64,000 bases of DNA from Tillus elongatus (GCA_964006375.1 OZ023269.1:127147723-127211722); one strand, 5' to 3'. Shown: positions 21,487-33,091, counted from the first letter of the stretch. Notes: generated from the letters alone by a model not told the origin. Numbers and translations: made by a program.

Positions 21487-21729
21487 TTACTCTGTTTTGT
21501 TTAGAGTGGGCAACTCAATCGTATAAATCGCGAAAAGCAGCGGGCCCAGGGTACTGCCTTGAGGCACTCCCGCGCACGTCACTTGGTAATCCGAATATAA
21601 AACCACTTCTTTCCTATCAGTAACCTCAATGCATTGCTTTCTGCCCGTCAAATATGTTTTGAGTAAATTTAAGGGAGCACCCCGCACGCTAGATCTCTCC
21701 ATTTTAGAGAGAAGGATGTCAACACTCAA
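21487..21729 (-). pseudogene. Non-LTR RT fragment (CR1/Jockey-like)
   Basis: An 80-codon minus-strand frame contains LLSKMERSSVRGAPLNLLKT, then TGRKQCIEV and QVTCAGVPQGSTLGPLLFAI, the RT thumb-side and motif B region. It differs from the four-copy LINE family at 13.9, 30, 32 and 41 kb. It lacks the catalytic YADD, which should lie just downstream but is replaced by the GC-rich array. The body is otherwise open. Confidence 0.82.
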
Positions 21730-23431
21730 TAATTAATAATCTAGTAATTGTTACATTTGAACTTTTTTTTTAATCTGACTTGCGAGATGTCTTTATACAA
21801 CTTTTATTTTATGTAACCAAGCTTATTTTCTGTAATTTGCGAGACCCGAATGGTGTTGCCACTCAAAATCCCCTACTCTGTATATATGTATATTTTTTAG
21901 CCAAGTACCCTCGCTCGGACTCCGTAGGAGCCAAAAAAAAGTTAGAACCTTTAAAGTATTTTTTATAAGGCAGCTGATAGTCACTTGTAACTTTAAGCAT
22001 ATTATCTACAAAATTTTATAAAAGAAACCCCTTTTGCAAACTTCACCTTTTTTTCGAAAAAACCCTACATTTTAGTCTGGTCAACGAACTCGTTCAAGCT
22101 TTTAACTAAAATGTTTACATTTCATTAAAATCGTGTAATTACTTTTCAAGTTATTGCTCGAATTCATACAAGTTATTTAATATTAAGAGCTTTCCTGGCA
22201 AATAAAAAATGCTTTAGACAGTAAATACTACTTTCGACAATATTAGTATTGCTTTTGTTTTTAGGTACAAAAAGCATTTTAATTAAAAATGAGTCAGTCG
22301 AGATAAAATGAAGACAATAAACGTTTTGAGACCTCAGTATCATTTAAGCTCCCCGATGTGTACGGTAATTAGAGCAAAAACTCTTTGTAGAGGTTGAAAA
22401 TATCATCCGAAATGAATCTTAGAGATGTCATCTGTCTAATATTAAGCGTACTTGTATATTGGAAACAGTTGACACAGTTGACAAGTGTCTACCTAGAATT
22501 TTAATGAATGTGCCGTGTTGTTGAATACAGGAGCAGGAGAATCTTTTGAAAGGTCGTTTGACATTCACAAAAGTCAGCAAAGGAGAGATGATCCGATGTC
22601 CTGATAGTGACAGGTGGTAGAGAGAGAGTCTTTGAAAGTGGCAATTACGCACTGGAACAAATGCACGCCTCGTTCCAAAACAACTAATTGCTAATTCATT
22701 GTAGATTGGAACTGGTGGAGAGCACCACAGAGAGCTTATTCGCACTACCCAATAGTTACGATGATCTATTATGCAAGGAACTTTGATTAAATTGGTTGAC
22801 CGGCGAAGTTACCGAATACCCCAATTTAGAATCCATTTTCAAAGAGAACAAGTAAAAATTGACCGGCATTCATGAAAATTAAACACTTCAGTGCTTTCAG
22901 ACTAGCTCTTTGCTTCGGTTCTTAATTGTTTCTATTCATTATACCTATACAATATTCACTAGAAAGATTTACTGGGGAAAGAATGCCCTATTCTTATAAT
23001 CAGGAGGATTTGTACCAAGCAAAATGCTTTTAGTTTTCATCTCCACGAGCTTACGTTCTGAATTGTTGAGATTTTCTACTCTAAGACTCAAATTAGGTTT
23101 TCTACAGGCTCAAGATAAAACGTCAGACGATTAAAGCACGATGTTTTATACAGACAAACAGAACAAAAGGCATAACATTTAATTTTTATTGTTTTTTTCT
23201 CGCTTCCATTAAAAAATTATTACTAGTTTACAACAAAAAACTCAAATAAAATCCATTATTACCTAAAATACAGTATGGCCACTTGAAAATGATACAGCCG
23301 CGTTTTAGGCTGATTTTCGACATCGGAACACTAACCCTTAAGCCGTGGTGCGATCTACCCCTGAAATATTAAATGACAAGAGGGGTCAAGTAGCACATCA
23401 TTTTCAACGGGCCTTATTTTTAGTTAATTTT
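21730..23431. other. AT-rich stretch, no recognised gene
   Basis: The minus-strand 105-codon frame at 22428-22745 is the longest here; I recognise no domain, and it may be chance. Confidence 0.35.
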
Positions 23432-23532
23432 CTCAGAAAAAAATTACTATTGAGGAGATCCTGACTTCTGAGTTTTGAAAAACAAATTCAATATCCGGGA
23501 TCAGGTTCACTTTTTATATGTTTATATACAGT

Positions 23533-23990
23533 GCGGTCCTTTTTATTTGGAAGCACCCCTGTAACTTTGGTATTTATAATTCGATTTTAATGAACAAAAG
23601 ATCAAAAGATATAAGATAAAAAACTCTATTAATACTGTGGAAATTGTTCTCTATGTCACCTGAACAAGGCCTACTAATGCAGTTTTTCTATGTGAAAAAA
23701 ATAGGAAAAAGGGTTAAGGCCATTGTTATGGAGAAAATAAGTACAACACTGCATTCGGCATCCCTTAAAATAGATATGTACCAAATTTCATCAAAAAAGA
23801 AGAATTATCAACCATTTCAGAGAGATTCATTTGTGTGACTCTAATCATATGGAAACACTCATGTAATTTTTGTATTTATAACGCGATTTTTTTTTGACAG
23901 GTTCGCAAAAAATAGAAAATGAAGAAGTCTATAGATCCTGTGAAAATTGTTTCTTATGCCATTCGATCATGGCCTACTAAAACTATTTTC
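23533..23990 (+). repeat. Direct repeat, ~150-bp copies ~300 bp apart
   Basis: TTTGGAAGCACCCCTGTAAC...GTGGAAATTGTTCTCTATG...GGCCTACTAA (from about 23545) recurs as ATGGAAACACTCATGTAAT...GTGAAAATTGTTTCTTATG...GGCCTACTAA (from about 23850). Confidence 0.65.
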
Positions 23991-24335
23991 ATATATTTTG
24001 ATAAAACTTGGTGAGTACCTTCCTTTCGCAAGTGGCTTGGATAAGTTAGTTAGCCAGGAAAATTGGACTTGTTTTTCCCGGAAAATTTTGCGTTTTCTTT
24101 CGGATAATTTTTATATCTCCGGAAATAACAAAGTTAGGGCAACCATATTGGGTAAAAGTTAGGGCAACCATATTGGGTACGAGGGTTTATGCCATTTAAA
24201 TAAAGCCATGTACCAAAATTTGGATCCCTACGTTAAAAGCAAAAGAAGTTATAAGCATTATAGTTTTTCTTCTTAAAACGCCAAAAAGTCGCAATTCAAA
24301 ACGTCAAAATTGACATGTTCTAAATAAGGAACTTG

Positions 24336-24685
24336 TGTGTGTTTTCTTTCTTTAACGTCGGCCTATTTCCGCGACTATGGCCAATCACCGACGCCAGGGA
24401 GCAGTTTCACCTCACTATTCTGGAAATTTTGCCGAACCCCTGCCTTTCTGTAAGGCGGGTAGGGATCTTTAACGTCCCCAACATCGCATGGACACGGGAC
24501 TGAGGGCTTTACGCCCCCTTCGAAGAGCGGAACGTGCAGACATGCAACTTGCACAAACACACGGCCAGAACCTCGGTTGATGTTAATGTTACAGTTTGTA
24601 CTGAAAAAGTGAAAGGCGTACCCTGGGATCGAACCCAGTACCCTTCGGTTTAGATGCACACGTTCTTACCCCTGAACCACCGAGG
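24336..24685 (-). mobile_element. tRNA-derived SINE, family 1, copy 2
   Basis: On the minus strand the head has box A TGGTTCAGGGGTAAGAACG and a perfect box B, GGTTCGATCCC. The body matches copy 1. It is flanked by an 18-bp direct repeat with one mismatch, TTCTAAATAARGAACTTG, at 24318-24335 and 24686-24703. It sits inside a modular element and so is younger than that element. Confidence 0.92.
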
Positions 24686-25912
24686 TTCTAAATAAAGAAC
24701 TTGAAACTAACATTACGGGCGATGTAGCAGAAATTTCGTAAGAAGTGTGTTCTATAAAGCCTTAAGTTTCAGATTCAGCCACCATTATCCTTCATTTTAC
24801 TTAAATATTTGGAAAAAATGAATTTCAAATAGACCCTTTTTCTGATGCTTTAGTTGTGGTTTCAACTATAGGGTTATAATACATGAAGAAAAACTTTGTA
24901 CCTACCCCTTGTTAAGCACATTGCGCGCACGAAGCAATGTGAAATTTGGCATAGTTAAAGTGCATATAAACAAGTAGAGCAGAAAAATAAAATGTATGTT
25001 TAATATGTGATTAATAGATTAAACATTGCTTTCTTCTAATTAGACGAGCGTCTCGCGACAGTAAAAACTTTGATGAGTTTTATGTCGTTTTAACGAAATA
25101 AAATACCTCCCTGACTATGCTGTGTACACACAATCCTCCCAGCTGACCTTCCTAACCTGCCCTGACATCAGTTTGCCTAATCAAAAGCTAAAAGAAGTTA
25201 AAAGGGAAAGGAAATGTTCATTATGCTCACATAACCTTGATATATGGCAGGGTTGATTTTCCTTCTCCTTTTAGCTTTAAATTAGGCACACTGGTATCAG
25301 GGCAGCTCAGAAAAGTCAGTTGGTAGGATTTTGTGTAGCATCACGTTAGGGGGGTCTTTTATTTCGTTAAAACAACAAAAAACTCATCCAAGTTTTTACT
25401 GTTGCGAGACGCTCGTCTAATCAGATAGTAGGATTGATTCCAAGTGTGACGGGTAATATAGTCATATCAATGTAAAACACATATTACTTCTAAATTTAAA
25501 CATAAAAAAGTTATGGGCAGTTAAAGAAAAAAAAATGGGAGTTTTTCTCAAAACGTCAAAGTCGCAATTTGAAACCTCAAAATTGGCAATGTTTAGGCAA
25601 AGAACGTTAAACAATAACGGATTGTGAAAAGAAAATGTTGCAAGAAGAGTGTTCTGCGAACCCTTAAGTTTCAGCTTCAACCGTCATTGCCCTTCACTTT
25701 ACTAAAATATTTACAGAAAATTCATTTCAGATAGACCCTTTCTCTGATTGTTTGGCTGTCGGTTTAGTTAAGTTGATGCTTTCGCTGTAGGTTTAGTGAA
25801 GTTTATGGTTAAAAGGTCTATAATTTTTCGCTAATTTTCGTAGAACAAATTCGTTAATGCATTTTTGCAGTTTTTAATCGAAATATGATGCATGTTTGTA
25901 AGAAAAAAATCA

Positions 25913-26191
25913 GGACGCAGTAAGTGCATTTTGGTAGCGAATTTTCATTAAATCCTTCAAATTTCATAACCCAATTTACTATTAACGTAAGATTTGTTGG
26001 CTAGGAAACCAACATTTAAGTTTATTTTCGAAAAATTTTTCTAGATTTTCAAACAATGAGTAATTTTGATAAAAGATAGTACATTGTTTCTACTACATAG
26101 GCTATACCGGTAATCAGATTGATGCCTGCTCGCATTTGCTATTAAAAACATTTTTATGAAAATTCACTTCCATAACGCAGTTGCTGCGTCC
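25913..26191. mobile_element. MITE-like block with ~40-bp terminal inverted repeats
   Basis: The left end GGACGCAGTAAGTGCATTTT...GCGAATTTTCATTAAA and the right end TTTTTATGAAAATTCACTTC...GCAGTTGCTGCGTCC are inverted copies. The 279-bp block recurs at 34205-34506, 46752-47059 and 50389-50687, with many single ends elsewhere. Mobilising enzyme unknown. Confidence 0.8.
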
Positions 26192-26861
26192 CGAACTTTT
26201 TATATAAATAATCAATTAATAACTTTTATAAGAAAAATAGATAACCACAGGGCCAAGACATATTTTAAAACTGTAAACAATGTCCAACTTAAATATAAAA
26301 CTTCGTGTTATAGGTGAAGATAAGAAAATCACGTGGTTTACGGTACCGTAGGGTATAATATTATGTGATGGTTGGTGCTCCTCTTGTTTGTTAATCAAAG
26401 CATAGTTACCCTGTTGGATTGCTATTATTATATTAATGCACTATGAGGATGGGAAGGCTTAAACTGACACGACTATGCATCATTGAATGATACATCCAAA
26501 GTTAGTAAGATCAGTTAGTAGATGAGTTCCCAAGTAGAATAATTGAATTATTATACGTGCCAAATTACACAGAACACCGCCTAACTTTCAGAATTATCGA
26601 CCAGTAGTTGGAGAACCCAATCAACCTGATTGTGCAAGTAGCTATCAAAAACCAGATAACTAAAGACTAAAACTGGTTACAGTGTAGACAAACTGACAGA
26701 TTGACTGCAAAAATTTGCCGCAAGAACAAAATAAGGTTATGTCCATACTGCTGTAATTTTATGTTGATCTGCGGCAAAATTTCAAGAGTTGTCAAAGCCA
26801 CAGAAGTCTCTACGTCTGTAATTAGATCATATTGCATAATTTTTTTATGTATTATGTGTAT
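26192..26861. other. No recognised gene
   Basis: AT-rich sequence; the 60-codon minus frame at 26216-26398 shows no motif. Confidence 0.35.
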
Positions 26862-28670
26862 ACTTTGAGACTACTTCTCTGGCTTCACTATTGTTTTTTT
26901 TTATAAATGAAGAACTAAGCCAGCGCGTAAGCTAACTGGAGCCAGTGGCCGTTCTGAATTCTAGATGTTCTAGGATGTTCTTCCACGTTTCTATAACCGG
27001 TTTCACTGGTTGACAGCATCCTCAGACAGCGGAAAATGGATTTAATACGAAATCATGACACCTGCAAATAAAGATCTCTTGCTATTTTATGATGTTTTGA
27101 ACAAAAAATTCTTTAAAAATGAAAATAAAATAAAATAAAAATCACGGATGACTCCTTCAAAATGTCTACGTGATGTATGTCAATATTTAACATAAAGATA
27201 AAACTAACCTGTAACAGTAATAACTATAATAACAATTACAACAATAAAATAGCTAAACAATAACAGTAATAAAGCAGAGTCTATACAATGAAAATATCGA
27301 CACACCACAACTCATTATCTTATTAAAACTTTTTTGGAAAAAAATATTTTGTTTGATTTATTTAATTATGAAGAAGACTATCCAAGAAAGGGGAAGCCGT
27401 TAAATCAGTTTGCTCATTTACAACAAGGTAGCTTATGTCGTGTATGTGCTTTTTTACTTCTAAAACTTGAGAAACGTCTAGTTTACTCTTGCTATTACAA
27501 AAATGTAGTGGTTCTATGCAATAATATGCTTTGAAAATGTAGATTTATGAGCGTGGTTGTTTCTAAATGTAGAAATATGTCCTTTGTATCTGGTGTTGAA
27601 ATTTCGAGAAGTTTGACCGATGTAGATCCGCTACAATGTGTACAATCTAATTTATAAACTCCAGCTTTTGTCAAGAAACAAGATTTTTCTTTCACGTTAA
27701 ATAGCAAATCACGTGTCGTGTTGTAAGGTTTAAAAACTACCTTTGTATTTGTACAGGTATTTAAAACTTTTGATATGTTTTCTGAAATGGTTCCAAAATA
27801 AGTTATCGGAACATAATTGTTGTCTTTTTGGTCTCTAATATTTGGATAAATTGAATTAATTGCTAATTTGTTTACTTTTCTCTATCATTTTATCTGTTAT
27901 TTTAACAGATTAGCCATGATCAAATGCTATTTGCTTAATTATTGAAATTTCTTTTTCATAATTGTTTTGCGACATAGTTATTAAAAATACGCGATGTATC
28001 ACAGACACACAGCTTTGATGAAAAAGAGTGACATGAATCGTATGGTATGGTTGTGTCAGTGTAAGTTAGTTTCCCATATATTGGAAAGTCAAATTAATTA
28101 TTTTCTAACTTCCTAATCGTTAAGTCTAAAAAATGTATAACAACTATTAACTTCTTCTTCTAAAGTAAACTTAATATTTGTGTGAAGGTTATTAATAAAA
28201 TTTAAAAAAATTTATTATCCTTAAAAACATGCTAAAATATCATCTACGTATCTGTACCTACCAAAAGATATTATGTGAAATTTCTGATGTTAAAGTTTGG
28301 TTTTCTAAGTTATCCATAAATATGTTGGCTACTAAAGCAGACAACGGACTGCCCATAGGTAGGCCTTAATTTTTATATAAAAGTCCACAACCACCAAATA
28401 TGTATAGTTAAAGAATTTTTTGGTCAAAACATCATAACATAGCAAAAGACTTTATTTGTGGTTGTCATGATTTCGTATTATTTCAATTTTCTTCTGTCTG
28501 AGGATGTCGTCAAGCAGCGAAGCCGGTTACAGAAACGTTGAAGAACATCCTAAAACATCTAGAATTCATAAGGGCCACTTGCTCTAGTTAGCTTACGCGC
28601 TGGCTACGTCCTTCATTTACGAAAACAAAAACCAACAGTGAAGCCAGCAAAGTAGTCTCCAAGTCTGTAG
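26862..28670 (-). pseudogene. Penelope-like element with inverted terminal copies
   Basis: The ends 26862-27040 and 28490-28670 are inverted copies (landmarks GCCAGCGCGTAAGCTAACT, GAATTCTAGATGTT, AGGATGTTCTTC, CATCCTCAGACAG). This resembles the terminal repeats of PLEs. Between them the minus strand holds GLPMGSPLSALVANIFMDNL (RT motif B, about 28300-28370). Then come YRYVDDILA (catalytic YVDD), FLDLTIRKLENN and KLTYTDTTIPYDS. Last is KAGVYKLDCTHCSGS, the GIY-YIG nuclease start (27495-27707), which then shifts frame. There are many stops and shifts, so it is dead. It is a different PLE lineage from the copies at 4.7 and 39 kb, judged by linker sequence and ends. Confidence 0.85.
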
Positions 28671-28780
28671 TATGGAACAGTTTCACCAATTAAGGACAAC
28701 AACAATCAATAAATTTTAATATATAATTAAATCTTAGCAAATTTTCGGATAGAAGAGGTTATTTTGCGAATTATAAAAAA

Positions 28781-28845
28781 AAAAGCTTGCCACATTTCTA
28801 TGAAAATTCGCTACCATGGCGTAGTGCTGCGCCTAGATTTTTTTC
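28781..28845 (-). repeat. Single end of the MITE-like block
   Basis: TTTCTATGAAAATTCGCTACC followed by GCGTAGTGCTGCGCC is a diverged right end of the family at 25913-26191. Confidence 0.55.
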
Positions 28846-29940
28846 ATTTCTAGGAAGCTTTTTGTTTTGAAAATAAAGTCGCTACTGTGGTGACCTTTGT
28901 TGCCATTTGTTTTGCTCAATCTCTTTATTTTGTGATTATCATGACATTTAAAATACTTTTATCGGTTTAATTTGACACCCCCTCAGTGTCTAATTTACAT
29001 TACGTTTTTATGCTTCCTAAAATAAAACTGAAACCGCGTATAAAAATCAATTTTTCGGGCATCTAAATATCAAAATTGTTTGAGATACTATCTGTACCTA
29101 ATAATTTTTGATTTAATGGTGTGTAGATTTGATTTTTTCTAAAACCAACCGGTTTAGCAAATTTAGTTTCAGTTCAGAAGTAGATTGAAAGGAAGATAAG
29201 CTAATATGTATCCATTTTAGTGCTATTTCAGTAGCATAAACTGGCGGTAGCAGAATATAAATAAAACCACTTTAAAAACGTTTTATTTAAATGATGTGCG
29301 GATAAAATTAGAAAACAGGAAAGACACAAACAAACACTCATCGGCGTTTTAAGGTGTTTTTGACAGTGTTTCAAAACATATGCACTTAAGGGTATCCTGT
29401 TTATGTCTAGGGGAGGGTCGTTTCAGATTGTACCATTGCATTAGATAGTTTTATGTCCATCAGCTTCTAAGTACCTAATAAAAAGCCGGAAGGTGTGTTA
29501 AAATGCAAAACCCATATGCGCCTACAATCATTAGATAAAAGCACTAATGCTTTTTTAGATAAAAGTATTTTTGTTTGACTCCTCTTTAATATATCTTAAT
29601 AGTCAATTCATCATGCTGAGAATTCGAATTAGTGTCTGTTTAAGGATTTAAAAAAACAAGATACAAATTTGTTTATACGTTTTTTATAGCTGAATCCACT
29701 TTAGAACGCTGCTTATTATTATTTTGATAGTAGAAGAATTCTCATGAAACTAGAAGTGCGCTTACATATTTTTTAGAGTGATAAGATAAAGTTATATTTG
29801 TTGTTTAGGTGCTCACAAATGTATAATTTATAAGTTATCATCTGTTTTTATTTTGTTTTTACCTTACACGTGCCAAAGAACTGTTTCTTTTAAGTTTATA
29901 TAGTCAAAATAGTTTCACAAACTACAAATGAACTCGGCAT
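28846..29940. other. AT-rich stretch, no recognised gene
   Basis: No motif, RNA or repeat boundary was recognised. Confidence 0.35.
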
Positions 29941-30536
29941 CTTTTTTTATTGTTTTTATTTGAACAACACACCACGAGGGCTTACAGCCTAAATACTATC
30001 GTACCGTGGGTGTTGACAAGGAGGAAAGAGGCAGCTTGTTAATTCTGGACTTGAAGGTTTGGAGGTTCGAAGAAGGAAGAACATGTGCCGGCAAGGAATT
30101 CCACAGCTTGGAAGTCCTCGGGACAAAAGAGCGGGCATAACAAGATGTTCTATTTCTGGTGACCTGGACAGTAAAAGGGTGCATTCGCTCTGTTCCCCTG
30201 GTAGATCTGTTGGGGGCAGCAGATGGAGGAACTATGGAAGAAAGCTCCTCTGAGCACTGCCCGTGCATATATCTATAAAAGAGAGAGAGAGAGAGAGAGG
30301 TCAAAACAACGGCACGTCGGTGGGCAAGGGAGGGCAGCCTTTGGGTGAGGGTAGGGTCACCAATGAGACGTGTAGCTCTCTTCTGAATGGAGTCCAGGAT
30401 AGCGAGTGTAGAAGCGGCAGCAGCACCCCAGATGTGGGAGCAGTATTCGAGGTTTGGCCTTATTTGTGAAGTATATAAGGTATAGAGATTAGCTCATGAA
30501 AAGTATTTGCGAGCCCTGAAGAGGAAACCTAATCTC
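29941..30536 (-). pseudogene. LINE RT C-terminal remnant and 3' tail, copy B
   Basis: On the minus strand this is the same family as copy A, starting at GATTAGGTTTCCTCTTCAGG. It covers the post-palm region (TSLSLSLFYRYMHGQCSEEL, then RTSCYARSFVPRTSKLWNSL, then LPLSSLSTPTVR). After the stop comes the family 3' end (TAGGCTGTAAGCCCTCGTGG), with an A-rich tail near 29942-29965. The 5' end is truncated. A CT-rich stretch in the coding part has grown into a (GA)n run (30281-30300), which shifts the frame. Confidence 0.88.
30281..30300 (+). repeat. (GA)n microsatellite inside LINE copy B
   Basis: About ten GA units replace the shorter GACCTCTCTCTTTTATAG context of the other LINE copies, so the repeat expanded after insertion. 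Confidence 0.9.
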
Positions 30537-30756
30537 CTTCCTGATCTAATTATTTAATGTTTTCTTGCATTAAAATCGCATATTGTGGTGTTCTGGTATT
30601 GTGAGAGTGTTTATGCGATGCGAAACGCGTGACCGCCCGTGGAAATGCATTTATTTGTGCTTTACATGTACGTGTTTAACCGTAAAGATATAAACAAACA
30701 GCAGAATCGCCCCAAAAGCCACAAAAATAATAACAGAGCTATGCGCTAGATATGTA

Positions 30757-30783
30757 TTTCGACAACAAAGTTGTCTTCATCAG
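30757..30783 (-). ncRNA. Hammerhead-like core of a PLE terminus
   Basis: The minus strand reads CTGATGA, then a 6-bp stem GACAAC/GTTGTC with a TTT loop, then GAAATAC. This is the complete CUGAUGA-stem II-GAAA core of a hammerhead ribozyme, in the form found at PLE ends. A clear stem III is not evident. No PLE coding sequence is attached, so this is an isolated end. Confidence 0.5.
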
Positions 30784-30849
30784 TAGCTGTCGCTAAATTA
30801 ACTGTATCGGCAAAATTATCCTATCTATATACCTAAACTATACACTAAA

Positions 30850-30930
30850 AATGATGTAATCCCGATGATGCAATACGGGATGATGATGCAATCCCGGATG
30901 ATGCAAGACCGTATGATGCAATATCAGATG
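30850..30930 (+). repeat. GATGATGCAATCCCG-like minisatellite
   Basis: Five imperfect ~15-18-bp copies (ATGATGTAATCCC, GATGATGCAATACG, ...) lie just beside the hammerhead-like core. Confidence 0.75.
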
Positions 30931-32231
30931 CCTCTGTTTCGCCTTGCAATCTATTACTGGAGTTTTAGGTTACTTGTTACGTAGGTAACATTATGCTCGA
31001 TTGTTGAGGCTCTTCAAGCAGGTCATTTTAACCATATTTAAATTGTTATACCGAATGTGCAGTTTTTTGGTGAGCTCACAAAAAATGAATTTAACAGCGG
31101 ATGTTATTAAGCACCATTGATTGCCAATATATTATGCAGGCCTAATTGTATTTGTATAGGTCCATGTATTACTACAGCACATTGTTTTTATTAAAGCATA
31201 ATACTTGTGCTGCTGCTGTTTAATTGATCTGTGAATAGATGGGTCAATATTATACCTGGCATTATTTGTTGATCACACCATTGACTTACCAACTTATAGA
31301 ATTACAGTAGAAGTAAATCACTTTGCTTCCTTCATGGTTCCTGGAATATACGGAGAAGTCTCATTTCTTACTATTGGGCGTTTAAAAACTATTTATTTCT
31401 ACAAATATATTTTCTTTTATTGTACAAAAAAAACATGTTCGCCTCTGTGACCAGTTTTGTGATCTGTCTAGAGCTTATTATTGCGATAATACTGCAAACT
31501 GCAGATAAAATAAGAACAGTTTTATTGGAGTGTAATGAAACTTCAATCAAACCGGGATTAATAACTGCTTTCACATGACTGGTACATAAATTAAGAAAAA
31601 AACTTCAGTGAATTCATTCGATTGTAAAACATACCCCGTTTCAGCAATTGAGTAAATTCTGTCCAATAATAAAAGTCAGATACAGTCTTCAATAAATAAC
31701 ATTTTGATGTAATTGATGTTCTATATCAAAAAGGCAGAACCAATCAATTGCTCTGATCATTTAGATTGCTTTAATATCGCAGCTATTACGAGCTTTGTTG
31801 CCAAACATAATTTACCACGTTTCACTGAATCTAAAAAGTTTTTTCTCTTAAACAAAAAAACAAAAATGCGTGACGCAGCCAGTGCGTTATTAAAGCGAAT
31901 TTTCATAAAAATATTTAAAATTCCAATAAACCGAATTTTAACCTTCGATTAGGCGCGCCTCATAGCGTAACACGATTAGTCGCGGTAGGTCCGTCGAACC
32001 TACAGCTCACAATAACACTGTTTGCCGATATTTTCTGGAGATAAATTTAAATCTTTTTGCCGACATTGCCACTCAATATGTATCTATCCCATCGGTTGGC
32101 CAAAAATCAGCAAGATGTTGATGGCCGCCCCGAAAAACCCCTGCCCGCTATAAAAGACCTTAAAACGCCTCAATTTCTACTCTATCCGTTTCTCGGCGGT
32201 CCCGTGTACAGGCAGACTTTTATGTTTTATA
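30931..32231. other. No gene; one MITE-like end
   Basis: Contains a single MITE-like end at 31873-31925 (GACGCAGCCAGTGCGTTATT...GCGAATTTTCATAAAA). Frames at 31389-31574, 31713-31952 and 32057-32242 show no motif. Confidence 0.4.
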
Positions 32232-33091
32232 CAATATTCTAAGCCGCTTAGGCAAATTAGATGAGGATCGCAGACTCATGAAGGGTTCTGTCTCCGTGGA
32301 TCTCCAAAAAATATTAGACTGGGGAAGTAGAAATCTTGTACAATTCAACCCCACCAAATCTCAGTCTTGCTTTCTATCTCATAAGAGATACACCAGCCCT
32401 AGACCCATCACAATGAACAACCAAGTTATTCAAAGTAATGAGTCCTTTTCACTTTTTGGCATTTCTGTGGATCGGAATCTCGATTGGCACCAACATGTCA
32501 CATCAATTGCAGAAGTGGCTGCTAAGAAATTAGGTTTCCTCTTCCGGGCTCGCGCATACTTTTCACCAGCTAATCTCTATAGCTTATATACTTCACAAAT
32601 AAGGCCAAATCTCGAATACTGCTCCCACATCTGGGGTGCAGCTGCCGTTTCTACCCTCGCTATCCTAGACTTCATTCAGAAGAGAGCTATACGTCTAGTC
32701 GGTGACACTACCCTCACCCAAAGGCTGCCATCCCTTGCCCACCGTCGTGCCGTTGGTGACCTCTCTCTTTTATAGATATCTGCACGGGCACTGTTCAGAG
32801 GAGCTTTCTTCCATAGTTCCTCCACCTGCTGCCCCCAACAGATCTACCAGGGGAACCAAGCGAATGCACCCTTTTACTGTCAAGGTCACCAGACATAGAA
32901 CATCTTGTTATGTCCGCTCTTTTGTCCCGAGGACTTCCAAGTTGTGGAATTGCTTGCCGGCACATGTTTTTCCTTCTCACCCGAACCTCCAAACCTTCAA
33001 GTCCAGAATTAACAAGTTGCCTCTTTCCTCCTTGTCGACACCCACGGTACGATAGTATTTAGGCTGTAAGCCATCGTGGTGTGTTGTTGAA
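32232..33091 (+). pseudogene. LINE RT remnant with 3' tail, copy C
   Basis: 5'-truncated member of the same family as copy A. A 165-codon open frame (32278-32775) covers SVDLQKILDWGSRNLVQF, FSLFGISVDRNLDWHQ, FRARAYFSPANLYSLYTSQI and RPNLEYCSHIWGAA. A second frame (32702-33055) carries the last ~117 codons (SLFYRYLHGHCSEEL ... LPLSSLSTPTVR). The only break between them is one frameshift around 32700-32775. The 3' end is the family tail (TAGGCTGTAAGCCATCGTGG, then an A-rich run). The catalytic YADD region is missing. It is the best-preserved 3' half of the four copies. Confidence 0.9.

Larger units (their letters stand above)
23432..26191 (-). mobile_element. Non-coding modular element, interrupted copy
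   Basis: Read on the minus strand, this carries modules in the same order as the copy at 34205-35900. A terminal block with inverted repeats (25913-26191) comes first. A spacer follows with GAGAAAGGGTCTATYTGAAA-type text. Next is the left module (about 23880-24260, GGTACTCACCAAGTTTTAT...), and last the right module (23432-23530). It is interrupted by a SINE (24336-24685) and by duplicated segments at 23533-23990 and about 25480-25760. It encodes no protein. Confidence 0.65.

Noticed and set aside
22428..22745. 105-codon minus-strand gene
   Set aside because: No recognisable domain, no splice-site support, and sequence similar in composition to its flanks.
24001..24162. Similar peptides (YLPFASGLDK, FSRKILRFLS, YISGNNKVRAT) in frames at 24.0, 35.1-35.6, 47.6, 48.5 and 55.6 kb, as if a conserved protein
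   Set aside because: The underlying DNA is a repeated non-coding module conserved in all frames, with frames broken differently in each copy and often running into (TA)n. The peptide similarity follows from the repeat.
30850..30930. CRISPR-like array
   Set aside because: Short imperfect GATGATGCAAT repeats without regular spacers in eukaryotic DNA; a minisatellite.
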